From the NCBI GenBank assembly GCA_937916345.1, contig CALFUE010000115.1:1-8047 (forward strand): 8,047 bases of DNA, written 5' to 3'. This DNA comes from an uncultured bacterium (GTDB lineage: Bacteria > Bacillota > Clostridia > Lachnospirales > Lachnospiraceae). Shown here piece after piece: positions 1 through 6,924 of the stretch (positions are counted from its first letter, which is position 1; each line of letters starts with the position of its first letter). The position numbers and the translations under genes are program-made. Below the pieces are notes generated by a model, which saw only the letters and a program-made list of their open reading frames with translations, had not been told where the DNA came from and did no database searches.

Positions 1-54
1 TAGAGCACTTGGCTACGGACCAAGGTGTCGGGGGTTCGAATCCTCTCACGCACG
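1..54 (+). tRNA. tRNA-Arg (anticodon ACG), 5' end cut off by the window
   Basis: The 3' two-thirds of a tRNA is visible. The anticodon stem 8-12/20-24 (CTTGG/CCAAG) closes a seven-base loop CTACGGA with T33 and anticodon ACG at 15-17, which reads CGU and, after A34-to-inosine editing, CGC/CGA. A five-base variable loop follows, then a T-arm 30-46 with TTCGAAT loop. The acceptor strand CACGCAC is at 47-53 and the discriminator G at 54. CCA is not encoded. The D-stem 3' half (GAGC) is at 3-6; the 5' acceptor strand lies outside the window. It is convergent with the minus-strand operon. Confidence 0.9.
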
Positions 55-56
55 CG

Positions 57-87
57 AAAGCCCTTCTTGACCGGGAAGGGCTTTTTT
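57..87 (+). terminator. Intrinsic terminator of tRNA-Arg
   Basis: A 10-bp perfect hairpin (AAAGCCCTTC at 57-66 pairing with GAAGGGCTTT at 75-84) with an eight-base loop runs into a T-run (82-87) immediately after the tRNA. It also sits just past the stop codon of the converging minus-strand operon. Read on that strand, the hairpin is followed by CGCGTG rather than a T-run, so it should terminate the tRNA well and the operon only weakly. Confidence 0.85.
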
Positions 88-508
88 ATGTGACATCGTG
101 CATGGTTCCGTCCTTCTCCATATACCGCATCTTTCCAGCGCTTGAATGATCTCCGTCCTTTCCTATTGTGACCTTGTTTGCTCCGTTTAAGAGTTTTAAG
201 CATGAGGAGCAAAGTGTCCCGAAGGATATGGGTGCGCCGCAGCGCGAGCACTTCGTGCCGACAATCCTGGTTCCCGTCTCCGCGTATTCGATCCTGCCCT
301 GTCTGATCCAGGCACGGATCTTACTCAGGGGCACATGCATCTGGGTAGACAATATGTATTCATTACAGTCATTTTCGCGGATAAATTCACGGACACTACG
401 AAAAAGCTTCTCCTCCTCACAGCCCGGACAGCAGTCGCTGCTGTAGTCAATGGGAAGTCTGGCGCCGCAGATGATACATTCCTTAAAATCCGGTTCCAAA
501 ACCATCAT
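86..508 (-). CDS. YvyF-like double zinc-ribbon/HTH protein (TIGR03826-type flagellar-operon family)
   Basis: This is a 140-residue protein with two four-cysteine clusters: C11-x2-C14 with C27-x2-C30, and C87-x2-C90 with C100-x2-C103. Between them, residues ~35-75 form a helical segment ending in KIRAWIRQGRI, which looks like a MerR-like winged helix-turn-helix. That order (zinc ribbon, then a short REFIREN...IRxWIRxGRI helix region) matches YvyF-type proteins encoded in the flagellar regulatory region of Bacillota. The function of the family is not established; RNA or DNA binding is an inference. No flagellar gene is visible here. It is the last gene of the operon, 18 nt after the PAP2-like gene, and ends beside the tRNA terminator. 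Two consecutive ATGs (508 and 505) are possible starts; a weak AGGG lies upstream. The C-terminal ~30 residues are charged and probably disordered. Confidence 0.65.
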   Translation of the reverse strand: MMVLEPDFKECIICGARLPIDYSSDCCPGCEEEKLFRSVREFIRENDCNEYILSTQMHVPLSKIRAWIRQGRIEYAETGTRIVGTKCSRCGAPISFGTLCSSCLKLLNGANKVTIGKDGDHSSAGKMRYMEKDGTMHDVT

Positions 509-526
509 AATACTAATCCCTATAGT

Positions 527-1018
527 CTACACCCGGATCTGATAGATCATATCCAGGACAAAAGCCATCAAAACGCCTAAAACCGCTCCCAGCAGCACCT
601 GAAGGGGCGTGTGCCCCACAAACTCCTTCAGCCTCTGCTCCGGCATAAGCTCGTTGGCCGGGGCAAATATCTCAATCAGCTGGTTTAGCAGCTGGGATTG
701 CTTTCCGGTGACACGCCTGACTCCCACGGCATCCCTCATGGTTATGGCGCAAAGTATTGCCGCCACCGCGAACACCGGGGAGTCCAGGCCTGAAACGATA
801 GCCGCCGATGTGGTCATACAGACCACAGTTGCCGAATGAGCGGAGGGCATTCCCCCGTCACCCACAAATCTCGTGAGATCTAATTTTTTGTTTACCACAG
901 CATAGATTACGGTCTTTATGGTCTGGGCACTGAACCAGCCGAATACTCCCGACATCAGCACCTGATTCGCCAACAAAAGCTCCAACCAGCTTTTTGCAAT
1001 TTCCATCTTTTCAGTCAC
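527..1018 (-). CDS. Divergent PAP2 family membrane protein (DUF212, YuiD-like)
   Basis: A 163-residue integral membrane protein. The family signature is complete: GGMPSAHSA at residues 55-63, MRDAVGVRR at 94-102, and VGHTPLQVLLGAVLG at 134-148. These are the counterparts of the phosphatase motifs in PAP2 (phosphatidic acid phosphatase type 2) enzymes. Hydrophobic segments lie around 12-42, 62-94 and 137-160. The biochemical activity of DUF212 proteins is unproven; lipid phosphate or undecaprenyl-phosphate handling is an inference from the motifs. The start is GTG at 1018, overlapping the stop of the upstream ABC transporter gene by 4 nt (GTGA), which implies translational coupling. An in-frame ATG at 1006 is an alternative. 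Family length is ~150-160 residues, so the gene is complete. Confidence 0.88.
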   Translation of the reverse strand: MTEKMEIAKSWLELLLANQVLMSGVFGWFSAQTIKTVIYAVVNKKLDLTRFVGDGGMPSAHSATVVCMTTSAAIVSGLDSPVFAVAAILCAITMRDAVGVRRVTGKQSQLLNQLIEIFAPANELMPEQRLKEFVGHTPLQVLLGAVLGVLMAFVLDMIYQIRV

Positions 1019-2742
1019 TTTTTGACCAACTTTCCATTTTCCAATCTGTAGATCACATCACAGTTCTCCGTGGTACTGAGCCGGTGAGCTATGATAATGA
1101 GAGTCTTTTTCCCCTTCAGTGAATCGATGGACTCCATTATATCGGCCTCAGTCTCGCCGTCAAGAGCGGATGTGGCCTCGTCAAAAACTATGATCTCCGG
1201 ATCGTCGTAGAGGGCTCTGGCTATCCCGATCCTCTGCTTCTGTCCTCCGGAGAGCTTTACACCTGCTTCTCCTACGCCGGTATCAAGTCCCTCCGGCAGG
1301 CTCTTTACGAAATCATAGAGACTGGCCTCCCTCAGAGCTTCCCAGACCAGTTCGTCGGATATCTCCTCTGCCGGCACACCGAAGGCCACATTGTTTCGCA
1401 CGGTATCGTCCGTAAGAAAAATGCTCTGGGGCACATAAGCCAGATGCGCGCGCCAGGCATGGAGCGATCTGTTTATATCTCTGCCGTCCGAGGTCACTTT
1501 TCCATTCTGCGGTTTAAGGAGCCCGAGGATTATGTCGACCGTTGTGGTCTTCCCGCCGCCGCTGGTACCTATTATGCCAACCGATTGACCGGGCTCGATA
1601 ACCAGATCAGCACAGTCTAAAATCTTTGTATTGCCTCTCTCATAGGAAAAGGAGACATCCTCAAGCCTCATTTCCCTGTCAAAAGTGATATCACTCTCGT
1701 CTTTCTCTGCGTTTCCCGGCTTGTTTTCACCCTTCTCGAGCACCGACAATATACTGTCTAATGCTCCTTCCACATTTGCTATGCCGTTTGTGGCCAGGCT
1801 GATGCGGTTTGCGCCGGGCAGCAGTCTCACCGCCGCCACCACGAAGGCGCCAAGCTGCGGTACCAGTTCGCTGCCATCAGCCCCGAGAGAAAGCATGATG
1901 AGCATCATTATGAGTACGCCGCTTACCGTCATTGCCTCTATTACGCTGCGGGGCATGGCGTTCAGCACCGCGGCACGCCTCTCATATTCTACCACATTTC
2001 CCGCGTGTTTTTTATACTTTTCTTTGAAAAAATTTGTCTTGTCAGAAACCTTGATGCTCTTTATTCCATTTATGCTCTGCAGCACCCATTTGTTGGCCGC
2101 CTTCTGATTCTGTCTCTGAGCTTCGCCAAAGCGTCTCATGTAAGGCCTGATCAAAAGCGTTATAATAAGCAGCTCCGCGAGGAGCATGCCGCTGATCCCC
2201 AATGCCATGACAGGACTCATCACAAATACCGTCACGGCCAAAATGGCAAACACTATGATCTCCGAATAGAACACCAGCGTGTTTGACATCAGATTGAAGG
2301 TATTCATGGTGTCATTTGAGATTATGCGCACTATTTCACCCGTGCTGGCATCCAGAAAAAAGGAATAGGGCTTTTCCATATAGCTGTCTATCAGGTCACT
2401 CTGCAGAGAAAACCGGCATCTGCCGATAAATGTCGCCTGTACATACGACTGCAGCAGTATATAGATATTTTTGAGGACGAATATGGCTATCAGCGCGATG
2501 ATCAGCAGTATTACATAACTGCGCTGATCCCTGATATTAAAAATGTCGCATATAAGGGACGCGTACCAGGCATCCCTGTAATGCCCGGCATCCATCACCG
2601 CACTTATCAAGGGCAGTATCACGGTGACCGACACCGATTCTAACAGTCCGCCGATAAACATCATAAAAAGCAGACCGATAAAGCCTGCCTTCTGCTTCGG
2701 TTCAAGCACACTATAGAGTTTTTTTGTGACACGAAGCATCAT
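1015..2742 (-). CDS. ABC transporter, fused permease-ATPase (PglK/MsbA-like exporter half-transporter)
   Basis: A 575-residue type IV ABC exporter half-transporter that should work as a homodimer in the cytoplasmic membrane. Residues ~1-335 form the six-helix transmembrane domain, with clear segments near 20-50, 76-100, 155-200 and 270-305. Residues ~355-575 form the nucleotide-binding domain: Walker A GTSGGGKT at 392-399, Q-loop Q439 (YVPQS), signature LSGGQKQR at 497-504, Walker B IIVFDE ending in catalytic E522, and switch histidine H553. All catalytic residues are present. The N-terminus (RVTKKLYSVLEPKQK...) and overall form resemble lipid-linked oligosaccharide flippases such as PglK, but substrate cannot be read from sequence; a peptide, lipid or drug exporter is possible. 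It starts 3 nt after truA and overlaps the PAP2-like gene by 4 nt. Tandem ATGs at 2742 and 2739 are both usable starts. Confidence 0.9.
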   Translation of the reverse strand: MMLRVTKKLYSVLEPKQKAGFIGLLFMMFIGGLLESVSVTVILPLISAVMDAGHYRDAWYASLICDIFNIRDQRSYVILLIIALIAIFVLKNIYILLQSYVQATFIGRCRFSLQSDLIDSYMEKPYSFFLDASTGEIVRIISNDTMNTFNLMSNTLVFYSEIIVFAILAVTVFVMSPVMALGISGMLLAELLIITLLIRPYMRRFGEAQRQNQKAANKWVLQSINGIKSIKVSDKTNFFKEKYKKHAGNVVEYERRAAVLNAMPRSVIEAMTVSGVLIMMLIMLSLGADGSELVPQLGAFVVAAVRLLPGANRISLATNGIANVEGALDSILSVLEKGENKPGNAEKDESDITFDREMRLEDVSFSYERGNTKILDCADLVIEPGQSVGIIGTSGGGKTTTVDIILGLLKPQNGKVTSDGRDINRSLHAWRAHLAYVPQSIFLTDDTVRNNVAFGVPAEEISDELVWEALREASLYDFVKSLPEGLDTGVGEAGVKLSGGQKQRIGIARALYDDPEIIVFDEATSALDGETEADIMESIDSLKGKKTLIIIAHRLSTTENCDVIYRLENGKLVKK

Positions 2743-2745
2743 ATA

Positions 2746-3507
2746 TCATTCTGACTCCAAAAAGATGGTTTCCATATGACACAGCCCCTTTGCGGGAGCC
2801 GTATGCCCCGCTAACCGTCTGTCTTTTCCTTCAATCATGCGCGTTATGTCATCCGGTGTAAAGCGTCCCAACCCGGTCTCTATCAGAGTCCCTGCCATGA
2901 TTCGGACCATATTATACAAAAATCCGTCCCCTTCAACCCTGAAGCGGAGGAGACTCTCTTCTCTCTCATCCATGGCTGTTCCTGCATGAAAGATCGTCCT
3001 TACCCTGTCCATGTCCCTTGTATCGTTCGTCAGAGTGCAAAAGGATGTGAAATCGTGCCTCCCCTCAAACCTTTTCGCTGCCTCTTCCATGGCGGAAATA
3101 TCAAGCTTTCTTCTCACATGGTGGGAATATCTGCTGTATACCGGGATATCATATTCGCTGTTAAGCACAGTGTACTCATAGATCTTGCGGCTCGCTCTCC
3201 TTCTTGGATGAAAGTCCCCCGCGACTTCTTTTGCGCACCAGACTACTATATCACCGGGCAGCTTTGTGTTCAACGCCTTTGAGAAATTTGCGGGCTCTAT
3301 CCTGGAATCCGTATCGAATACAGCGATATTTCCCATGGAGTGCACCCCTGCGTCAGTACGGGAACCTCCTATTATGTCAACTTCTTCCCCCGTCAAAAGA
3401 AAGACGGCACGCGTCAGCTCACCCTGAATGGTGGCAAGGCCTCTCTGAGCCTGGAAACCGTGGTAGCCGGTTCCATCATAGGCCACCTTTATCATCACTC
3501 TTTTCAT
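2746..3507 (-). CDS. truA: tRNA pseudouridine(38-40) synthase TruA
   Basis: A 253-residue TruA, which isomerises uridines 38-40 in the anticodon arm of many tRNAs. The N-terminal VAYDGTGYHGFQAQ (residues 8-21), the catalytic motif GGSRTDAGVHS (48-58, nucleophile D52), the RKIYEYTV strand (107-114), FLYNMVRIMAGTLIE (196-210) and the HTAPAKGLCH tail (235-244) are all present, and the length is normal. The reading frame is open further upstream to an ATG at 3648, but those extra 47 residues are basic, cysteine-rich, non-homologous and lie inside ecfT. The ATG at 3507 gives an ATGA overlap with the ecfT stop and is the right start. The ecfA-ecfT-truA order is widely conserved in Bacillota. Confidence 0.95.
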   Translation of the reverse strand: MKRVMIKVAYDGTGYHGFQAQRGLATIQGELTRAVFLLTGEEVDIIGGSRTDAGVHSMGNIAVFDTDSRIEPANFSKALNTKLPGDIVVWCAKEVAGDFHPRRRASRKIYEYTVLNSEYDIPVYSRYSHHVRRKLDISAMEEAAKRFEGRHDFTSFCTLTNDTRDMDRVRTIFHAGTAMDEREESLLRFRVEGDGFLYNMVRIMAGTLIETGLGRFTPDDITRMIEGKDRRLAGHTAPAKGLCHMETIFLESE

Positions 3508-4322
3508 ACCGCAAATGCCACCGGAAAAAATATCTTTACGATCAAAAACACAATGAAATAGACAAAGATGATCACATAACCTGCCGCATCCCTGCTCTGA
3601 TATATCAGTGGTTTCAGCTTGGTGCGGCCGTCTCCTCCGCGGTAGCATCTCGCCTCCATGGCCATGGCCAGATCTCCCGCACGCCTGAAGGCGGACACAA
3701 AGAGCGGCACCATAACCGGCACATAGGCCTTTACTCTGTCGACCAGCCTGCCCTCCCCAAAGGATGCACCTCTGGCAGCCTGGGCCTTCATGATCTTGTC
3801 GGTCTCCTCCACCAGTATCGGTATAAACCTGAGTGCTATGGACATCATCATGGCTATCTCGTGCACCGGCACCTTTATCCGCGTCAGCGGGTGAAGCGCC
3901 TTGTCCAGCCCATCCGTCAGCGCGGTGGGAGTGGTGGTGAGAGTCATAAGGGATGAACCTATCACGAGGTAGGACAGCCTGATCACCATCTTTGCGGCAG
4001 TAACGATCCCCTCCTTCGTAATAGTTAAGAAATAAAACTTAAATATAACTTCCCCGGAAGACAAAAAAATATTCAGGATTGCCGTAAAAAGCATCAGAAA
4101 AATCACGGAGCGCAGACCTCTGACCATATAGCCGAAGGGAACCTTTGAAATGATGATGAGCACAGGCAGCGCGATGGTTAAAAGCGTCAGCGTCATCACA
4201 TCATTGTACAGAAAGGTGCAAATAATAAAGATAAAAGTTCCCATGAGCTTTACTCTGGGATCCAGCCTGTGAAGGACGGAATCCGCCGGATAATATTGTC
4301 CAAGGGTTATCTCACGAAGCAT
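3504..4322 (-). CDS. ecfT: ECF transporter transmembrane scaffold component T
   Basis: A 272-residue membrane protein that joins the two EcfA ATPase domains to interchangeable substrate-binding S components for vitamin or metal uptake. The N-terminus (LGQYYPADSVLHRLDPRVKL) is typical of the group II EcfT family. Hydrophobic segments lie near 25-58, 70-88, 110-130, 150-172 and 246-270. The two coupling motifs that contact the ATPases sit in the large cytoplasmic region: ARG at residues 183-185 (AQAARGASF) and ARC at 224-226 (AMEARCYRGG). The second has Cys where the textbook motif has Gly, a variant I recall from other Bacillota EcfT proteins. The start overlaps the end of ecfA by 16 nt and has a strong Shine-Dalgarno. 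The stop overlaps truA by 4 nt. No S component is encoded here, as usual for a shared module. Confidence 0.94.
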   Translation of the reverse strand: MLREITLGQYYPADSVLHRLDPRVKLMGTFIFIICTFLYNDVMTLTLLTIALPVLIIISKVPFGYMVRGLRSVIFLMLFTAILNIFLSSGEVIFKFYFLTITKEGIVTAAKMVIRLSYLVIGSSLMTLTTTPTALTDGLDKALHPLTRIKVPVHEIAMMMSIALRFIPILVEETDKIMKAQAARGASFGEGRLVDRVKAYVPVMVPLFVSAFRRAGDLAMAMEARCYRGGDGRTKLKPLIYQSRDAAGYVIIFVYFIVFLIVKIFFPVAFAV

Positions 4323-6070
4323 TTGTCAAAAATCTCCTCCACTGCCTCATCTGTCCCGGTAATTGTGGTATCCACGGAAAAACCTGCCGCGTAAAGCCCC
4401 TGAAGGACACGTGTGACCTCCGGCGGCAAAAGAGCGTAATCCCGTATCTGCCCGCTGCCGAATATCTCTCCCGGAGTGCCGGTCAATGCTGCCCTGCCGT
4501 GATCCATCACGATCAGTCTGTCAGCGAATCGGGCCGCATCCTCCATTGAATGGCTCACCATAACGATGGTTATGCCTTGTTTTTCCCTAAGATCACTGAT
4601 AAGTGACAGTATCTCGTCACGACCCGCAGGATCAAGCCCTGCCATGGGCTCATCAAGCACCATAACCTCCGGCTTCATGGCCAAAACCCCCGCAATTGCG
4701 ACTCTTCTTTTTTGGCCTCCGGAGAGTTCAAAGGGTGAAGCGTCAAAAAACGACTCGTCCACCCCTGCCGCCCTGAGGGCTTCCACAGCCATCCGAACGG
4801 CATCTTCGCGCGTTTTCCCGAGGTTTTCAGGTCCGAAGCACACATCCTTTATCACAGTCTCACCGAAGAGCTGGTGCTCGGGATACTGAAACACCATCCC
4901 GACGCTTCCCCGAAGCCGCTTCAGCGAGAAGCCTTTTTTGTTTATATTCTCGCCCTTCCAGCAGACCTCTCCCACAGTAGGTGTCAGCAGCCCGTTCAGA
5001 TGCTGGATGAGCGTGGATTTCCCCGATCCCGTACGTCCAATGATGCACAGGTACTCTCCCCTGTAGATCGTAAGGTTTACATCCTTGAGAGCTGAGCCGA
5101 AGGTCTTCGCATCGGTCTCATAATCGTAGGTTACACCGTGGAGGGTTATAAGAGGTTCTCCATTAATTACCGGCTCCTTTTTACTTCTTAAAACACGGGA
5201 GGATTTAGCAATGGCTCTTCCCGCCTCCTCATTTTCCTCCACCAGCCGGACGAATTCCGGGACATTCATCGCCATTTTTGAAAAGCCGGCGCCTTTTTCA
5301 TTCAGCCTGTAGGACAGCTCCGTGACTGTGGGGAGCTCCAATCGGTATTTTTTCAGTTCTGCGGGTCTCGAAAAAATCTCATCCACAGACCCTTCCATGA
5401 CTATTCTGCCATGATCCATCACAAATATATGATCGGCCTCCGTCACTTCATTCATAAAATGAGTGATGAGGATCACCGTTTTTTTCTTTTCCTTGTTTAG
5501 TTCATGCGCAATGGCAATGACACTCTCCCGCCCCGCCGGATCCAGCATGGCCGTAGGCTCATCAAATATGATGCACTCGGTCTCCATGGCCAGAACCCCG
5601 GCTATGGCAACTCTCTGCTTCTGACCGCCGGAGAGCTTGTTGGGAGAGGAATTGCGATATTCCTCCATGCCGACCGAGTCCAGGGCACTGTCGACCTTTT
5701 TGATTATCTCAGGAGTGGGAACCCCAAGGTTTTCCGGGCCGAAGGCTACATCCTCCTCCACCACTGACGCCACGATCTGGTTGTCGGGATTCTGGAAAAC
5801 CATTCCCGCAGTCTCTCTCACGCACCAGACATTTGTCTCGTCTGTCACATCGATGCCGTCAAGGATCACCGCTCCCTCATCCGGATAGAGAATGGCATTG
5901 ATGTGCTTTGCGAGGGTAGACTTGCCGGAGCCGTTGGCCCCGAGGATGGCGACAAAATCACCTCTGTTTACATGTATATCCACTGAATCGAGGGCAGTAC
6001 AGTTTGCAACTGCATTGCCCTCTTCGTCAAGCTTTTTGTATGAATATCTCAGACCCTTGATATCTATCAT
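4307..6070 (-). CDS. Energy-coupling factor ATPase, EcfA1-EcfA2 fused in one polypeptide
   Basis: A 587-residue cytoplasmic protein with two complete ATP-binding cassettes that power the ECF transporter. Domain 1 (about 1-280): Walker A GANGSGKST at 44-52, Q-loop FQNPDNQ (Q93), LSGGQKQR at 146-153, Walker B CIIFDE ending in E171, H204. Domain 2 (about 305-587): Walker A GRTGSGKST at 345-353, Q-loop FQYPEHQ (Q395), LSGGQKRR at 449-456, Walker B VMVLDE ending in E474, H507. Domain 1 resembles EcfA1 and domain 2 EcfA2, which are normally separate genes of ~280-290 residues each; the total length equals their sum. The joining region (about 280-305) is short and charged. Both nucleotide sites keep every catalytic residue. 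The ATG at 6070 is the only sensible start; no good Shine-Dalgarno precedes it. It begins 20 nt after the aminotransferase remnant and overlaps ecfT by 16 nt. Confidence 0.93.
   Translation of the reverse strand: MIDIKGLRYSYKKLDEEGNAVANCTALDSVDIHVNRGDFVAILGANGSGKSTLAKHINAILYPDEGAVILDGIDVTDETNVWCVRETAGMVFQNPDNQIVASVVEEDVAFGPENLGVPTPEIIKKVDSALDSVGMEEYRNSSPNKLSGGQKQRVAIAGVLAMETECIIFDEPTAMLDPAGRESVIAIAHELNKEKKKTVILITHFMNEVTEADHIFVMDHGRIVMEGSVDEIFSRPAELKKYRLELPTVTELSYRLNEKGAGFSKMAMNVPEFVRLVEENEEAGRAIAKSSRVLRSKKEPVINGEPLITLHGVTYDYETDAKTFGSALKDVNLTIYRGEYLCIIGRTGSGKSTLIQHLNGLLTPTVGEVCWKGENINKKGFSLKRLRGSVGMVFQYPEHQLFGETVIKDVCFGPENLGKTREDAVRMAVEALRAAGVDESFFDASPFELSGGQKRRVAIAGVLAMKPEVMVLDEPMAGLDPAGRDEILSLISDLREKQGITIVMVSHSMEDAARFADRLIVMDHGRAALTGTPGEIFGSGQIRDYALLPPEVTRVLQGLYAAGFSVDTTITGTDEAVEEIFDKCFVR
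4333..4340 (-). promoter_or_regulatory. Strong ribosome binding site of ecfT
   Basis: GGAGGAGA on the minus strand lies 10 nt before the ecfT ATG (4322), inside the 3' end of the ecfA reading frame. It fixes the ecfT start despite the 16-nt overlap with the upstream gene. Confidence 0.7.
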
Positions 6071-6090
6071 CTTATAGACTTGTAACTTTT

Positions 6091-6570
6091 TTAATTCCTC
6101 TTTTTACCAATAAAGTGCTCTATCCTCCCAAGCGCCTCACGCAGATCATCCAACGAGTAAGCGTAGGAAATGCGGATAAAGCCTTCTCCCGATGCGCCAA
6201 AGGCCGTGCCCGGAACTACGGCTACCTTTTCCTTTTTCAGGAGCTCTGTGGCAAATTCATCGGAACTCATGCCAAAGGAACTGATGTCCGGAAACGTATA
6301 GAAGGCTCCGAAGGGTTCGAAACAGGGCAGTTCCATTTCCGAAAACCTGTGGAGCAGAAATCTCCTTCTGCCGTTGTATTCCTCCCTCATGACCGCCACA
6401 TCGCCGTCGCCCCTGCGCAGCGCCTCGACGGCAGCGTACTGGGAATTGGTGGGGGCACACATGATGCAGAACTGATGGATCTTTAACATCTGCCTTAAAA
6501 TTACGGCGGGAGCGCAGGCGTAACCAAGCCTCCAACCGGTCATGGCAAAGGATTTTGAAAACCCGTTTAT
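6091..6570 (-). pseudogene. 5'-truncated pyridoxal-phosphate aminotransferase (class I/II), C-terminal part only
   Basis: About 160 C-terminal residues of an aspartate/aromatic-type fold I aminotransferase. The surviving part starts at INGFSKSFAMTGWRLGYA (6570 downward), which holds the PLP-binding lysine in GFSK and the conserved arginine of TGWR. It continues through APTNSQYAAVEAL, the substrate-arginine region GFIRISYA, and a normal C-terminus. Full-length family members are ~390 residues, so the N-terminal ~60%, including the cofactor-phosphate and substrate-contacting segments, is missing. The frame stays open to a GTG/ATG pair at 6660/6657, but those 30 extra residues are the antisense of a preA fragment and do not resemble the family. 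A protein from this ORF would be inactive. It lies 20 nt upstream of ecfA, on the same strand. Confidence 0.85.
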
Positions 6571-6861
6571 CTTGGCTTCCGCGCCACCGACAGCTAAGAT
6601 AGAAAGCATTGATGAAGCCTTTACACTCGGTTGGGGCGGAGCGGTGCTTAAAACCATCACACCTGAGATTTGGAGATGATTGAAGCTTCTCAGCGTTATG
6701 CCACGTGGAAAATCGGCAATAAAATTTGCGGTTTTGAAAATATTGAACTCTTAAGCCATTTAACTGTGCAACAATGGTTAGATGGTATTAAATTTTTGAA
6801 ACAAAAACATCCAACAAAAGTGCAGATTGCCAGCATTATGGCTCCAGTGAAAAAAGAAGAT
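6557..6861 (+). pseudogene. Frameshifted internal fragment of a PreA-like dihydropyrimidine/dihydroorotate dehydrogenase
   Basis: Two adjacent + frames together match the N-terminal part of PreA-type FMN enzymes (flavin subunit of NAD-dependent dihydropyrimidine dehydrogenase and relatives). The first frame, from ~6557, reads ENPFILASAPPTAKIES and then SIDEAFTLGWGGAVLKTI (6605-6658), and hits TGA at 6677. The next frame, from ~6670, reads MIEASQRYATWKIGNK, then GFENIELLSH, KFLKQKHPTKVQIASIMAPV and KKED. In E. coli PreA the corresponding parts are NPFCLSSSP, GWGGVVFKTIG, GFKNMEQIAEH and DYPDKVLIASIMG. A single-base indel near 6668-6676 separates the frames. Homology stops abruptly at ~6861, where the antisense of a vapC start begins. 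About 100 of the family's ~410 residues remain. It points opposite to its neighbours, so it is an inverted remnant. Assignment rests on recalled family motifs. Confidence 0.72.
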
Positions 6862-6883
6862 GCGTATCTAAAAGATATTTCAT
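6860..6883 (-). pseudogene. vapC1 stub: first eight codons of a PIN-domain toxin
   Basis: Starting from the ATG at 6883, which overlaps the vapB1 stop as TGATG, the minus strand encodes MKYLLDTH. This is identical to the first eight residues of the intact VapC2 in this window and includes its first catalytic aspartate (D6). After 6860 the frame reads LLFSLEP and stops at 6836; those residues are antisense preA sequence. The remaining ~117 toxin residues are missing, so no nuclease can be made. Confidence 0.75.
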
Positions 6884-6924
6884 CACATATACTCCGCAAA
6901 ATCGTCAAGCGGCTCATCAAAATC
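6875..6924. repeat. Direct repeat copy 1 (antitoxin 3' end plus toxin start)
   Basis: These 50 bases match 7680-7729 in the same orientation at 48 positions; the first 29 are identical. They encode the antitoxin's acidic tail and the first toxin codons. The two copies are 805 bp apart and could recombine, deleting or duplicating one cassette. Confidence 0.85.

Noticed and set aside
3508..3648. 47-residue N-terminal extension of truA from an upstream ATG
   Set aside because: It is non-homologous, lies wholly inside ecfT, and the ATGA overlap at 3507 gives a standard-length TruA.
3204..3956. 250-residue open frame on the + strand
   Set aside because: It lies antisense to truA and ecfT, has low-complexity His/Arg-rich composition and no recognisable domain; it is a GC-driven shadow.
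6571..6660. N-terminal 30 residues of the aminotransferase open frame
   Set aside because: These residues are the antisense of the preA fragment and do not match the family; the gene is truncated rather than unusually short.
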